DNA of 64,000 nt. Origin: Azorinus chamasolen (lineage: Eukaryota > Mollusca > Bivalvia > Cardiida > Solecurtidae). Of the stretch, positions 1 to 10,709 are shown in pieces (the first letter of the stretch is position 1; each line of letters starts with the position of its first letter). The stretch lies in NCBI GenBank assembly GCA_963576725.1, contig OY755237.1:66498269-66562268 (forward strand), given 5' to 3'. The position numbers were made by a program, and so were the translations under genes. The notes beneath the pieces are model-generated. The model saw nothing but the letters and a program-made list of their open reading frames with translations, ran no database searches and was not told the DNA's origin.

Positions 1-122
1 CAGTGCTTTACAATGGGCATCTAAAAGGACCAGAGAAAATCTTATCAATAATAAGAGTAGGGCATCCCGCCAGAATTCTCTGTATCTGCTCCCCTCTCTC
101 CAGGGTGTCCAATAAGCCCATA
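1..122 (+). repeat. Repeat end starting CAGTGCTTTACA, copy 1
   Basis: It matches the reverse complement of 5582-5669 closely, including the shared stretch GTATCWGCTCCCCTCTCTC. The CAGTG terminus is hAT-like. The two copies form an inverted pair 5.5 kb apart, but I see no transposase between them. Confidence 0.6.
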
Positions 123-356
123 GTTGATCAACAAAACCAACCAACTAACCATTTTGACAGTTTTTGACTGACATAGTAACAAACAGTGTAGATCCGTCAT
201 TATTGCGTCATTTCTTAACTGAAATTAATTTTGCCAAACATACAATTAATTTGGAATCGGTGTCTAACAATAGACAATGAAATTTAGGAATGCCCAATTG
301 AAACTGTAAGATCCATGTGCATGTATAGGTGGCAAAAATAAAACAGATCTATCCAA

Positions 357-607
357 TTAACCCTTTACTCCATGAATATTCATGTAAGAAATAATGACAC
401 CATGATAGCCATTCAATAGACAACGTTTTATAAAGGCACATGACCAAAGAAACATTTGACCATAGCAGAAACTGAACAATACCTACATTTTATTTCATAA
501 GCAGTCAGAGCAGATTCTGATCAGATGGCTACTATAGGAGCCATTTGATTTGGGTCTACTCTGTTTGCAAATGCATGAAAGGGCATTTATATGAAGAAAA
601 GAGTTAA
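357..607 (+). mobile_element. Family A1 MITE
   Basis: It is bounded by TTAA on both sides. The order is an AT-rich arm containing a palindromic ATGAATATTCAT, then the core palindrome (AGCAGATTCTGATCAGATGGC / mirrored), then a short arm ending AAAGAGTTAA. TTAA target sites with CCCTTT termini resemble piggyBac-type ends; that assignment is inference. Confidence 0.8.
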
Positions 608-1068
608 CCCTTTACTTCATGTAGATTCAGATCCGTAACACATATAATTATGAGGTAGCTCTAATACATTAGAGTTGTCTGATCTGGGTCTGCTCTGTTT
701 GCAAATGCATGAGAAGGCATTTATATGAATGAAAGGGTTAACACTTTACTTCATGTAGATTCAGATCTGTAACTCAATATGAGCTGTCTGATCTGGGTCT
801 ACTCTGTTTGTAAATGCATGAGAAGGCATTTATATAAATGAAAGGGTTAACCCTTTACTTCATGTAGATTCAGATCTCTAATGCAATATGAGCTGTCTGA
901 TCTGGGTCTACTCTGTTTGTAAATGCATGAGAAGGCATTTATATGAATGAAAGGGTTAACCCTTTACTTCATGTATATTCAGATCTGTAACTCAATATGA
1001 GCTGTCTGATCTGGGTCTACTCTGTTTGTAAATGTGTCAAAAGTTGTCTCTATCAGGTAAAGGGTTAA
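604..1068 (+). repeat. Tandem array of truncated A1 units, 109-bp period, TTAA-bounded
   Basis: TTAA recurs at 604, 738, 847, 956 and 1065; the last three units are exactly 109 bp. Each unit starts TTAACCCTTTACTTCATG, keeps only the right half of the A1 palindrome (GAGCTGTCTGATCTGGG) and ends AAAGGGTTAA. The last unit has a different tail (TGTCAAAAGTTGTCTC). Confidence 0.85.
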
Positions 1069-1240
1069 GAATTTATCATTTCACACTTTTTATTTGCTTT
1101 TTATGCCTTCATACGTGCACCATTATGATGGAAAACTTTATTTTGAAATGTAAGCATTAATAGAGACGAGAATGATGAATGGTATCATCTCCATTGTGGT
1201 CATATTCTGCCACATGGCTTATCCATCATCAACCCACAGT

Positions 1241-1476
1241 TTAACCTTTTACCTGATAGAAACATCTTATCACACCTTTGCAAACAGAGAAGACCCAGAT
1301 CAGACAGCTCCTATAGGAGCTGTCTGATCAGAGTCTGCTCTGTTTGCTTATGACATAATATTGATCTGATTATAGTTTCTGTTTAGGCCAAAATTCCCTG
1401 TGTTAATATTCAATTATAAAAAATAATCAATTTAATATTCATAATGTCCTACTTTCTTATATGAATAAAAGGTTAA
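1241..1476 (-). mobile_element. Family A1 MITE
   Basis: It is TTAA-bounded with the short arm first. The core palindrome at 1280-1347 is centred on GCTCCTATAGGAGC. Confidence 0.8.
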
Positions 1477-1565
1477 CAAACTGTGGCCACATCCTATTGG
1501 TAATTTTCCAGGTAACTTGTCATATTTATCTTACTACATGTAAATAACAACAAAATACAATAACA

Positions 1566-1828
1566 TTAACTTTTTACATGATGACTATTCATGTTATGAT
1601 GTAAGATAACAACTTTATGAATCCCATTACCAGTAGCTGAAATTTCGTAATGGTAAATTTAATAACAACTGATGTTTTGGCTACTGGCAGAAATTGAAGA
1701 ATCATATTTATTATCATCCCATAAACACACTTAAGAAGACCCTGATGAGACAGCTCTGAAAGGAGCTGTTTGATCTGGGTCTACCCTTCAAAGGCATCAA
1801 AAGGCCTATTTATTTGTTAACGGGTTAA
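1566..1828 (+). mobile_element. Family A1 MITE, diverged
   Basis: It is TTAA-bounded. The core is degraded: the centre reads GCTCTGAAAGGAGC and the right arm is damaged. Confidence 0.65.
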
Positions 1829-2084
1829 GACATGACAATATACTTAAAACCTACATTAGATGCCAAGAAAATAGGTCTGTGATCAGGATCTAACCCATTT
1901 ACCAACAAATGTTCAGTAACTTGATGTTTTAAAAGCAAGGAAAAGACTCACTGAAAACTGAAACTTGGTGTCATGTTTTGTTTACATTTAACCATAATTT
2001 TTTAATAACTATTTAAGTGATTATGTACCAAAAGACCCTGTATTTTTTACCTCGAACTTCAGTCAACCATGTCTTATCCCTTTG

Positions 2085-2200
2085 AATGCGGGAAACCAGT
2101 AAATTGGTACTGGACCAGTGGACCCAGATCAGAGGAGCCCTCCGATCAGGGTCTTCACTGCTTGCAAATTCTATCCTTTCATAATGAAGGGGATCTATGG
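2085..2200 (+). mobile_element. Family G fragment
   Basis: It contains GAATGCGGGAAACCAGT and a short palindrome AGACCC..GAGGAGCCCTC, as in the other G copies (30240, 57227). Confidence 0.5.
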
Positions 2201-2417
2201 TATCTAAATACGCCTTTCTACGCCTCTATAAAAATCACCTGTTGAAACCATTGTGATAAATAGAGCATTTGCTCCTATAGGAGCAAATGCTCTATTTATC
2301 ACAATGTCTCCAAATTACAAAATTCTAAAAAATTCCTTTTCTCTAATTAATGCTCCTTTTCAGTAGATTTATTCAAAGAGGTCGAATCTAAAAATAGCCT
2401 ATGAGGGAATGGGTTAA
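2190..2417 (-). mobile_element. Family B MITE with A1-like left end
   Basis: The palindrome at 2251-2304 is centred GCTCCTATAGGAGC, and the right arm ends at a TTAA (2414-2417). The left arm reads ATACGCCTTTCTACGCC, the A1 terminal sequence, so families A and B share terminal segments here. Confidence 0.75.
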
Positions 2418-2566
2418 ATGATAATGAGCTATCCCCTAAGAACATTAAACAAAGGGTCTAACAATGAATGACGAATTTACAGTACTTTTTTGAGGAAACT
2501 TGAAAGCCCTCCTATACCATTAGAATTACGAAACTGTAACATATAATTGTCTTAGTACTGTCCTTA

Positions 2567-2801
2567 CCACTTTACTCGATGAATATTCATGAACAAAATA
2601 ATGACATCATGAATATCAATTATTTTACTTTTTATAAAGACACATGTGGCAATACATGGCAGAATCTTTAGAATCATATCTATATTGTGTCATAAACAAA
2701 CACAGCAGACCCTGATCAGACAGCTTCTATAGGAGCCGTCTGATCTAGGTCTACTCTGTTTGTAAAGGCATAGAAAGGCGTATTTATGGAGTAAAGGGCT
2801 A
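2567..2801 (+). mobile_element. Family A1 MITE
   Basis: It has the full A1 layout, with a core at about 2701-2762 and TTAA ends lost to substitution. Confidence 0.7.
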
Positions 2802-2827
2802 CTTAGGATCAAGTTTGTGTAATTCTC

Positions 2828-3010
2828 TTAACCGCTTCCCTGTTGAATATTTATGTTAAAATAATGACATCATGAATATTTATTAGCTGATTATTTACAA
2901 TGGCATGTGTACACAAAAATTGGTAGAAACGGTCGTCAGATCCATTATAATCTAATAATCAATTTACACAGCAGCAACTGATCTGAGTCTACTCTGTTTG
3001 CTATGGTGTG
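2828..3010 (+). mobile_element. Family A1 fragment
   Basis: It starts at TTAA. The AT-rich arm is intact; the left half of the core is deleted and only CTGATCTGAGTCTACTCTG remains. Confidence 0.6.
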
Positions 3011-3044
3011 AGACTTGGAGCTTGATGAGAACCTATGAGACACA

Positions 3045-3229
3045 TGCCCAGTCACTTGCAAACAGTGTAGACCCAGATCAGAGGGCTCCTAGAGGAGCCC
3101 TCTGATCAGGGTCTGCACTGTTTGTTGTTCAAAATCCTCTAGCATATTTTAGCCTTTCATACTGAGTGGACTCTTTTGTTTATACTGATGGGATATTCCA
3201 CTGTGATAATTCAGGGTTGAAAGGGTTAA
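3045..3229 (+). mobile_element. Family G MITE
   Basis: The palindrome at 3058-3126 has the centre GGCTCCTAGAGGAGCC. The right arm reads CTTTCATACTGAGTGG and ends GAAAGGGTTAA. Confidence 0.7.
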
Positions 3230-3445
3230 TTAAGTCTTAAAGTCGAGTTTAGAGAGTTGGTTTTACTGCATCTCATTTATTAATTTACAATGTAACTTTT
3301 TATCTCCATTTATGTTTGAAATGCAGTATGTCAATATTAAGCAATTTATATCCTGATAAGACTTGGAGATAATAGCTCAGTGTCTCATCTGGATCTGAAC
3401 TGTAACGGCAAAGATGATAATTAATCATCCCCAAAATGCTGAAGG

Positions 3446-3680
3446 TTAACCCTTGACTCCACATAATACTTCATGAATATTAATTAGTTTAATTTTTATA
3501 ATGCTGCACAAACACTGGAAGTTTTGGCTATTGTAAAAACGGTATTATAATCATATCTATATTATCCCATAAGCAAACAGAGCAGACCCTGATCAGATGG
3601 CTCTTACATGAGACATCTGATCTGGGTCTACTTTGTTTGCAAATGCATGGAAAGGCATTTATATGAAGGAAAGGGATAAA
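3446..3680 (+). mobile_element. Family A1 MITE
   Basis: The left end is TTAACCCTTGACTCC. The core is at about 3566-3640 and its centre has decayed. The right end GGGATAAA has lost the TTAA. Confidence 0.7.
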
Positions 3681-3842
3681 CAAAGACAAACCTACCGTAA
3701 TCAGTTCATTCTCATTTCAATAATAGTCCAATGTAATCATTCCAATGCATACAGGTTGCTTCATCAAGAAAACACATAAGCGTGACAGTCATTTGCATAC
3801 ACTGTAACCACACGCTTTAATCAATCTAAAAGTCCATTATAC

Positions 3843-3932
3843 CTTTTGCCTTGTTGACTCTATAAAGTTGGCTGTCTTGTCAGACGCTCCTCCAAAAGCA
3901 TACACAATCAAATAATTAGCGTATTTCACAGT
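3843..3932 (-). CDS. Candidate internal coding exon (30 codons) of the minus-strand spliced gene
   Basis: On the minus strand this 90-bp segment is open throughout and encodes residues starting TVKYANYLIVYAFGG and ending ESTRQK. It is followed directly by a donor-like GTATAA and preceded by CAG. It begins and ends in phase 0, which fits the phase-0 donor of the candidate exon at 4282-4493 just upstream. The polypyrimidine tract before the acceptor is weak, and the open frame continues about 10 codons further upstream, so another acceptor is possible. No repeat matches it. I do not recognise the protein; joining it to the upstream exon is inference. Confidence 0.4.
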
Positions 3933-4174
3933 CTGACCATCCAGGCATTTGTAATACACAAAAAGATCTCACATTCACGTGTACTTCTCTCGATCTCTTA
4001 CAAATATAGAAATGTTTCCTGTGAGGCGTTGACCACATGACCAGTTCAAAATGTAAACGAACCTCAATGTTGCATAAAACCTTTTAAATGCTGTATTTTC
4101 AAAGTAGAATGGTCTATCACAGTTTAATAACTGAATCTATTCAGTATGAAATGATTGAATTTGCTAGAGGACTT

Positions 4175-4260
4175 TGTATGACAAACGGTGCAGACCCAGA
4201 TCAGATGGCTCCTAGAGGAGCCATCAGATCTGGGTCTACACTGTTTGCAAATGGCAGTGC
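4175..4260 (+). mobile_element. Family G-like palindrome
   Basis: The palindrome at 4182-4246 has the centre GGCTCCTAGAGGAGCC. It lies in the putative intron beside the exon ending at 4282. Confidence 0.65.
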
Positions 4261-4281
4261 ACTGACATTTCCCTCACTTAC

Positions 4282-4493
4282 ATGGTTAATAAGTAAAGGT
4301 TGGTGGTGAATGAGAGAGTTGCATAATAATTTATATGTTACTATTACTGATGACAGGAGGCACCCAGAAGCAATTAACACTTTCAAACCACTTTCAACCA
4401 CTTTGTGACAACCTTTGGCAAAGATGTAGATCCAGATAAGATACAGAATAACACCAACTATCATCAGGATCAATTCTGTTTCACTCCCTGGTG
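4282..4493 (-). CDS. Candidate internal exon encoding membrane segments
   Basis: On the minus strand a strong acceptor (TTCCTTTTCTTTATAG) opens a 212-bp frame. It ends at a consensus donor, CAT followed by GTAAGTGAGG. The frame encodes a short polar stretch (PGSETE), a hydrophobic segment with LILMIVGVILYLIWIYIFA, a basic loop (KGCHKVVESGLK), and a second hydrophobic segment (VLIASGCLLSSVIV) followed by a His/Leu-rich stretch. It begins in phase 1 and ends in phase 0. The likely product is part of a multipass membrane protein of a family I cannot name. The 15117-15229 exon ends in phase 2, so at least one more exon must lie between them if they belong to one gene. Confidence 0.55.
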
Positions 4494-4849
4494 CTATAAA
4501 GAAAAGGAATAGCTGAAAAATTATTTAATGAATCCATATAACTCTGACAAGAAGTTTTGCAGATAAAAGTTAAACGGTTGAATTAGGGGGTAACCTGGGC
4601 CTGTCAAATGTATATTTGCTGGACGAGCTTTGGAGTGCATGGATGTTATGACATCACACCTCACACCATGTGTCATTTTAGGTTGACATTTGTGACAAAT
4701 TAATTACTTGGGGCAGGTGAGAAATAACTTCCAATTAAGCAAAATATTAATAAACTGGTCATTAACCCGTCATGCTATTACAGGTTAAATAATAAAGGCA
4801 TTACCAAACAATACTGACCCAAATATTACAATACCATAAATCTACTGGC

Positions 4850-5302
4850 TTAACTCTTTACCTGTTTAATATCCATCCATGGATGAAATCCTGACCTCCT
4901 GAATATTTATTAGCTTAACATTTTCAAGGGATTTATTTGCTCTTACAGAAACTGTAGAATCATATCTAATTACCATGTCATAAGCAATCAGAGCAGACCC
5001 TGACCAGACCGTTCCTACAGGAGCCATCTGATCATGCCTGCTCTATTTGTAAATGCATGAAAAAGTGTTTATACAGTAAAACCCCTCTATAACGGCCACT
5101 AAATTGTGTTAATTAGTTGGTATTTTGGGCAGGTGGCTGCTAATAAAGCAAGGTGAAAGTAAAACAGAACGCTCTTATAGGAGCATTCTGTTTAACTTTC
5201 ACCTTGCTTTAAGCATCCACCTGCCTTTAACATAAACTACCGTATTTGATGTAATTTAGTGGTCGTTATAGAGAGGTTTTACTGTATGAAAGAAGGGGTT
5301 AA
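4850..5302 (+). mobile_element. Family A1 MITE interrupted by a family E MITE
   Basis: It is TTAA-bounded. The short arm is split at TTTATA, and its remainder resumes at 5285 (TATGAAAGAAGGGGTTAA) after the inserted element. Confidence 0.8.
5074..5284 (+). mobile_element. Family E MITE (TA-flanked), nested in A1
   Basis: The ends are CAGTAAAACCCCTCTATAAC and its mirror, flanked by TA (5072-5073, 5285-5286). The palindrome at 5129-5224 is centred GCTCTTATAGGAGC. Terminal CAGTAAAACC plus TA suggests a pogo/Tigger-like Tc1/mariner derivative. Confidence 0.85.
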
Positions 5303-5339
5303 CTATGCGTACATTACAAACTCTGCTTTTCAAAACTAA

Positions 5340-5540
5340 ACCGGTCACTCCATGAATGTTCATGCAAGAAAAAATACCATCACAAATATTAATTAAATCA
5401 ATTTTAATAAAGTCATATGAACAAAGGAATGTGGAAATAAGATTTACATTACCAGAGAAGACCCTGATCAGAAGGCTCCTGCAGGAAATGTCTGATCTGG
5501 GTCTACTCTGTTTGCAAAGGCATGAAAAGGCTTTGTTTTG
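5340..5540 (+). mobile_element. Family A1, 3'-truncated
   Basis: The AT-rich arm and core are present (centre GGCTCCTGCAGGA). The right end fades after GGCATGAAAAGGC. Confidence 0.6.
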
Positions 5541-5581
5541 TTTTTTTCGTGTTGATTTAGATTAACGTCAGTTTTTGCTCA

Positions 5582-5669
5582 CTTTGGGCTAACTGGACGC
5601 CCAAGAGAGAGGGGAGCTGATACAGAGAAAGTTTCTATGGTTCTTTTAGATACCCAGTGTAAAGCACTG
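5582..5669 (-). repeat. Repeat end starting CAGTGCTTTACA, copy 2 (inverted)
   Basis: It is the inverted counterpart of 1-122. Confidence 0.6.
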
Positions 5670-5700
5670 ATACATTATGTAGTACATCAAACCTTGGTAT

Positions 5701-5957
5701 TTAACCCTTCGCTTGCTATTCACGTCAATATACCTACCTGTAAATAGTGAAGACCCAGATGAGACAGCTCCTGCAGGAGCTGTCTCATCAGGGTCTGCAC
5801 TATTTACAAGTTGATTGTGCAACCAGTGCACTCCACAGCAGTGATTGCACAGCGAAATAATTGTACACAGTGAAGATATAAATAATTATGTAATTATACA
5901 ACAGGGCATGGTAAAGAAGGAGAAATGTATTTTAGAATTCAGCAAGAGAAGGGTTAA
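5701..5957 (+). mobile_element. Family H MITE
   Basis: It is TTAA-bounded (TTAACCCTTCGCTTGC ... AGAGAAGGGTTAA). The palindrome at about 5739-5812 has the centre CAGCTCCTGCAGGAGCTG. The only other copy is 31425-31674, in the opposite orientation. Confidence 0.8.
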
Positions 5958-6000
5958 AGTCTCATTGAAAGGACTACATCTTGGTCCTGAAGGGGGGGGG

Positions 6001-6068
6001 GGGGTCAAACCCTGGACCCATGGTATTGGTAACGAGCCTGTTAATCACTTGACCACCTCCGCCGGCTT
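6001..6068 (-). ncRNA. tRNA-like sequence, probably a SINE head or tRNA pseudogene
   Basis: On the minus strand TGGTCAAGTGATTAACAGGC resembles an A box of a Leu/Ser-type tRNA, and GGGTTTGACCCC resembles a B box 40 bases further on. A run of about 13 G on the plus strand (C on the minus strand) follows. I see no acceptor-stem pairing, so a functional tRNA is unlikely. Confidence 0.45.
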
Positions 6069-6572
6069 TGGCTTAATCCACAATAGCTGTGGTATGATAA
6101 ATTGTCACGAGCAAAAAGTGTAACTTGCTCCAATTTTTTATGTTGTCTAAGGGTTCATTTTTTAAATCTACACTTCAACATTATCATCAAACTGAGGGGC
6201 TAAACCTCTTTAAATGTTATTATAAATTCACAGAATACTCTAGTGCACAGGTTACAACCTCAAAACCTTCAAATCTGTATATACTCTAACCGTAATCTCA
6301 TATGAAACAATAACATGCTAAAGTTTAAGTACATAAATGTTCACACATTACCTACCAGCCCTACCAGTCAGTGACATTTTAGGGATAATATAGTAGGAAT
6401 GTATATTATGGTATTGTTCATGATGGTTGACCTAGTAGCCAAATATTAAGCCTTCTCCGACTCAGTGGTCATTGACTGGACAAATCCTCAAATTTAAATA
6501 CCCTGCTACTACATACCAAAGCCATAATGCATAAAACATTTTTTAATTCCCTAATATGATGAATATAATGTA

Positions 6573-6726
6573 ATGTAACGTGCACCATCGGCAATCCCTG
6601 GCGGTCACCATCCAGCCAGTAGCCGCAGACTGCATGCTGCACTTTGCAACATTTCCAAACACTTAAACCACGTGACCAAAGAGCTATAGTGCTTATATAC
6701 CTAACAGCATCGCTGTTACATTACTT
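6573..6726 (-). repeat. 5S rRNA-like repeat, copy 1
   Basis: On the minus strand it carries a 5S box C-like segment, GGATGGTGACCGCCAGGGAT, missing one G relative to copy 2. The edges GTAATGTAAC and GTTACATTAC are inverted repeats. It is probably a 5S-derived SINE or a MITE that captured 5S sequence, not a working 5S gene. Confidence 0.55.
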
Positions 6727-6827
6727 TCCCTTCCAAGAAATCTCGACCTGAGATTTGGCCTGGGAAATAACCATGGATAAGGCAATTCCAGTCCGGCAAT
6801 TGCCTTTATCCCACCGCTGCCAATTGT

Positions 6828-6997
6828 AATGTGCACCATCGGCAATCCCTGGCGGTCACCCATCCAGCCAGCACCCGCACAGACTTGCTAAACTTTGCAA
6901 CATTTCCAAGCACTTAAACCATGTCGCCAACGAGTTTAGAACTCCCATGCAAGAAGAGTTTATTATGCTTATATACCTAACAGCATCGCTTTTACAG
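6828..6997 (-). repeat. 5S rRNA-like repeat, copy 2
   Basis: It matches copy 1 over most of its length. On the minus strand it has GCAAAGTTTAGCAAGTC followed by GGATGGGTGACCGCC, the order of the 5S internal control region. Both copies end in CTAACAGCATCGCT. Confidence 0.6.
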
Positions 6998-7145
6998 TAA
7001 GAAATAATAATACAAGAGCTGTCCGCAGACAGCGCACTCCACTTCCTTTAGTCCTGGATAGTGTAGTGGAAGTCTAAGTCAGAAAGGGGAGATAACAACA
7101 GCAAAATTAATTTTTGGGTTACCTGCCCCTGTGAAATGGGTACTA

Positions 7146-7299
7146 GCAAGCAGAGTAGACCCTGATCAGATGGCTCTTATTTGGTTAATATTAAGGGCAT
7201 AATTATGCTTTAAAGTATTGTGAGAGGAAGACACCTGTAGTCTGGGTCTACTCTGTTTGCAAATGCGTGATAACACGTTTATATGAGGGAAAGGGTTAA
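7146..7299 (+). mobile_element. Family A fragment with insertion in the core
   Basis: The left core arm (GCAAGCAGAGTAGACCC) is separated from the right arm (GTCTGGGTCTACTCTG) by about 60 bp of unrelated sequence. It ends AAAGGGTTAA. Confidence 0.6.
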
Positions 7300-8081
7300 C
7301 TGGGTATCGGTACCGATACGATACAGACTAACAGTTACATCCGACCCTTAGTAACTACTATTTCATTTTAAAAATTCAGCCATTTAACATCCATACAGTC
7401 TGAATTACTTCTAACATGAATATTCATTACTTAAACTAGAAATATCTTCAGAGGACATAGATGCTCCCACTCAATTCACTGACTATGACTGCAACATAAT
7501 GAGTTACATGTGACACCCACCACATACAGTACACATTGTATAACATAGTTATGGCCTGGACATGAAATCACACTTTTCAAACATATACATACACACTTAC
7601 AAAAAGACAATGGTAACAAAATACAGCCTGCAATTAGCATGCATGGCTGGGACATAAAAAAAACACTTTTAGTAATGAAAGCGATGAAAAATAGTCCACA
7701 AATTATAAAAATATTTAGAAAGAATAATTTAACACATATTTTACACAAACTACTGTCGTATTGGCTTCTAAATGCGCATCCTTCATATTCAAGTACATTT
7801 TTTGCATTCCATACCAAGCAATTTGAAATTCCATAGCCAAGCAATCTGAAAAAATTACTGACACATCCAACTTATATGGTCAATTTATAACAGTCTTTGT
7901 AACTCAATATTACAAAGCAACACAAAAAAAGATGGCCTTTGAGACTTTAAGCAATTTTGAAGCATTGAATGACATAATTACATCATTTTCTACAGCTGCT
8001 GATCTAAAAACTGATCCTGAAATGTAGGTCAATATTGCATATAACTATGGTACATTAAGTAATCATGTTAACTAGTGAATG

Positions 8082-8315
8082 TTAACCTTTTACTTGCTTG
8101 AGACCCTTTTAACACCTTTACAATCAGAGAAGACCCAGATCAGATGGCTCCTGTAGGAGCCCCCTCATCAAGATCCCCATCTCTTTAAGAAATAATATGA
8201 AAATATCTGACACTACATTTAGAGCCATGGTAGAAGATTCTCTTATTCAAAATGCAGTTAATTAATATTCATAGTCATTATTTCTAACATATATATTCAT
8301 TAGGTAAAGGGTTAA
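8082..8315 (-). mobile_element. Family A1 MITE
   Basis: It is TTAA-bounded with the short arm first. The core centre GGCTCCTGTAGGAGCC is kept; the right core arm is decayed. Confidence 0.75.
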
Positions 8316-8419
8316 CCTTTAGTTCTCAGAATTTCGAAATCTTCATGACTCAAGAGTCCATCTGATATGGTTGAATTACCCAGTAAGTAGATCAAATGCT
8401 ACACTTGTGACAGTATATA

Positions 8420-9250
8420 ATACTTCTTTTTACTCTTTACTCCTTGAATATTCATGTAAAAGATGAATAATATCATGAATATTGATTACCAGTATATTAA
8501 TTTTTATAATCACACAAAAACTCAGGCAATTTTTGGCATGGCTGAAAGTGCAGAAACATAATTATACATGTATATATATATATACAAATGTATATCATTC
8601 CATTGTCAAACAGAGCAGACCCTGTGCACATCTCCTCTCCATGAGTCAGCAGTCGCTGAGAAACTGTACGGAATAGAAGTCGACAGACAGACCAACCAAA
8701 AAATTTAAAACAATGAGGCATAACTCTGTAAGGTGGAAAATTATAATTGGATGCACATGTCCTCTTTATGATAAAGCATCATGCCAAGTTTCATTAGATT
8801 CAAGTCAGCAGGAACTTAGAAACCGTGCGGAATAAAAGTCAACAGACGGACAAACACAAAACTTTTAAACAAAGGGGAATGAACTTTGTAAGAAAATCAA
8901 TCATCTGGAAAGCTATAATTGGATGTGCATGTCCTCTTTATGACAAAGCATCATGTCAAGATTCATTGGGTTCCTGAGTGAGCAGTTGTGGAGAAACAGC
9001 CCGGAAAAAAGTAAGCAGACTTACAGTCAGACCAAAATTCAAAGGGGCATAACTCTGTAAGGAAATAGATATAAGTTGCAAAACTGTTATTTGATGTGCA
9101 TCTCCTCTCCATGATAAAGTATCATGTCAAGTTTCGTGCGATTCTAGTCAGCAGTCGCTGAGAAACTGTACATTATAAAACTTCAGCTAATAAACATTCA
9201 TGATGTCATTATTTCTTAAATGAATATTCATGGAGTATTATAAGGGTTAA
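8420..9250 (+). mobile_element. Family A1 MITE carrying an internal tandem-repeat block
   Basis: The A1 left arm runs to about 8620 (CAAACAGAGCAGACCCTG). A1-like right-arm sequence resumes at about 9170 and ends AGGGTTAA. The block at 8620-9170 is unrelated. Confidence 0.6.
8620..9170 (+). repeat. About 3.3 tandem copies of a 170-180 bp repeat
   Basis: Units share ATAATTGGATGCACATGTCC, CATGATAAAGCATCATG, TCAGCAGTCGCTGAGAAAC and GGGGCATAACTCTGTAAG, starting near 8740, 8919 and 9088. It looks like a dispersed metazoan repeat trapped in A1. Confidence 0.7.
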
Positions 9251-9295
9251 TGTTTTCTGTTGTTTGTATTTGTTAGCTAAACCATATCTTGTATA

Positions 9296-9545
9296 TTAAC
9301 TCTTTCCCTGTTCTATGTTTATTGCAAATTCCAGTACCTATTGAATATTCACGAAAAACATAGTTATAATGAATTATGGACGGTGGTACATTGTAGCCAT
9401 TTTAGAAAGTGAGGAAACAGATCTATCAAATTCTATTAGCAAACAGAGTAGACCCTGATCAGACGGCTCCTCTAGGAGCCATCTGATCTGGGTCTACTCT
9501 GTTTGCATATGCGTGAAAACACGTTTATATGAGGGAAAGGGTTAA
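9296..9545 (+). mobile_element. Family A2 MITE, complete
   Basis: It is TTAA-bounded. The A2-specific arm includes CATTGTAGCCATTTTAGAAA. The palindrome at 9439-9506 is centred GGCTCCTCTAGGAGCC. Confidence 0.85.
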
Positions 9546-9669
9546 CAGGTTTCACAGTATAAAAACAAATGGAATGAAACAATACCCTTCTTATCTACAG
9601 CTATGCCTGATGCCCATAAACCTGTCACATTCAATGTTTGCAACTGCAGACACAAGTTTTGTATTACAG

Positions 9670-9780
9670 TAAAACCCCTCTAATGCGACCACCAAAAATG
9701 GGCATAATTCTAGGTGGCAGAGGCAGGTGGTAGCTTAATGCAGAGCGAAATTTATGCAGAAATGGAACAAAGGGTTTAAA
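9670..9780 (+). mobile_element. Truncated TA-type MITE (left half)
   Basis: The left end is CAGTAAAACCCCTCTAATGC with the arm GCAGGTGGTAGCTTAATGC; it stops after TTATGCAGAAA. The complete counterpart is 40075-40267. Confidence 0.65.
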
Positions 9781-10477
9781 CATATCCTCAACCCTTGTTC
9801 AAAAGCACTCAAAAACAAAACATTTTTGCTTGGGAGACATTCTGCATTCTATGAACAAGTCTGTTACAATGTTCGCGAACAGTTTGGATGCAGATTACAG
9901 TACTCCAGTTAATCTTTGCATGCTAGTGTGTACATATGTGCATTTTTTTTTCAATGCTGAAAGTCAAAATGAAACATTAAAATTGATCAGAAAGCAAAGC
10001 TGAAGTCTTGTCACTGCACAATCTCTTCTTTCACTGACCAACTCCAGACTGCATATATTGATGCTGGTAATGTGAATTTGTACTTCTCCTTTGCATCCAT
10101 TCAACAAACCACAGGTGAATCCATTACACTACATATGATGCAGAGGTACTTGATTTTCAAATGCTTCACACAATGAATATAATGGACCCAACTTTGTAAG
10201 ACAGTGCATCGCAAACAAATTTGTACAATGAAATGGACAGAAAAACAAAAATCCCGATATCTACTTAAAGATTATCATAATTAAGTTCCTTTGGTAAGTA
10301 CGCCAGTGCAAATGTCTATTGACTATCAACACATTTTTTCAAGTCACTTTGAGAGGAGACAAGATAGGCAAAACGCACAGCCTGGCAATTAAAATATGTA
10401 CGGAATTTCCTTTATTTTGTTTCAGTACACATGATTTGAGTTTCAAATGCTTTTTGCATGAAAAATATGTGTAATAA

Positions 10478-10498
10478 CGCACCTTATCTGGAGCACTG
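10478..10498 (-). repeat. Solo hAT-like terminus
   Basis: CGCACCTTATCTGGAGCACTG is the inverse of the left end of the hAT element at 19772. I could not find a partner end. Confidence 0.45.
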
Positions 10499-10709
10499 AG
10501 ATGAGATCCAGAAGAAATAAATTTGCATCTCATCGGCGCTGATAATCTCTGATATTCTGATCATATTAAATTTTATACTGAAAGGTACGTACTTCTAGAT
10601 ATAAAGATCAGGCTGAATTTGAAGGCTAATTTTGAAACTATGTATAAAATGTAAAGATGTAAAATGTGCAATTTAGTTTTAGAAATTACAAAATACAAAC
10701 TAAGTACTT

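Noticed and set aside
604..1068. Regular repeats resembling a CRISPR array
   Set aside because: Units are whole 109-bp transposon derivatives with no unique spacers, in a eukaryotic context.
6001..6068. Functional tRNA gene
   Set aside because: A- and B-box-like segments are present but no acceptor or anticodon stem can be drawn.
7476..7844. 122-codon minus-strand frame with hydrophobic stretches
   Set aside because: Cys/Phe/Ile-rich as expected from AT-rich DNA; no start context, no splice support, no family resemblance.
9571..9650. Possible minus-strand exon after GTGTCTGCAG
   Set aside because: Weak acceptor, competing frames with stops, and no phase match to the other candidate exons.
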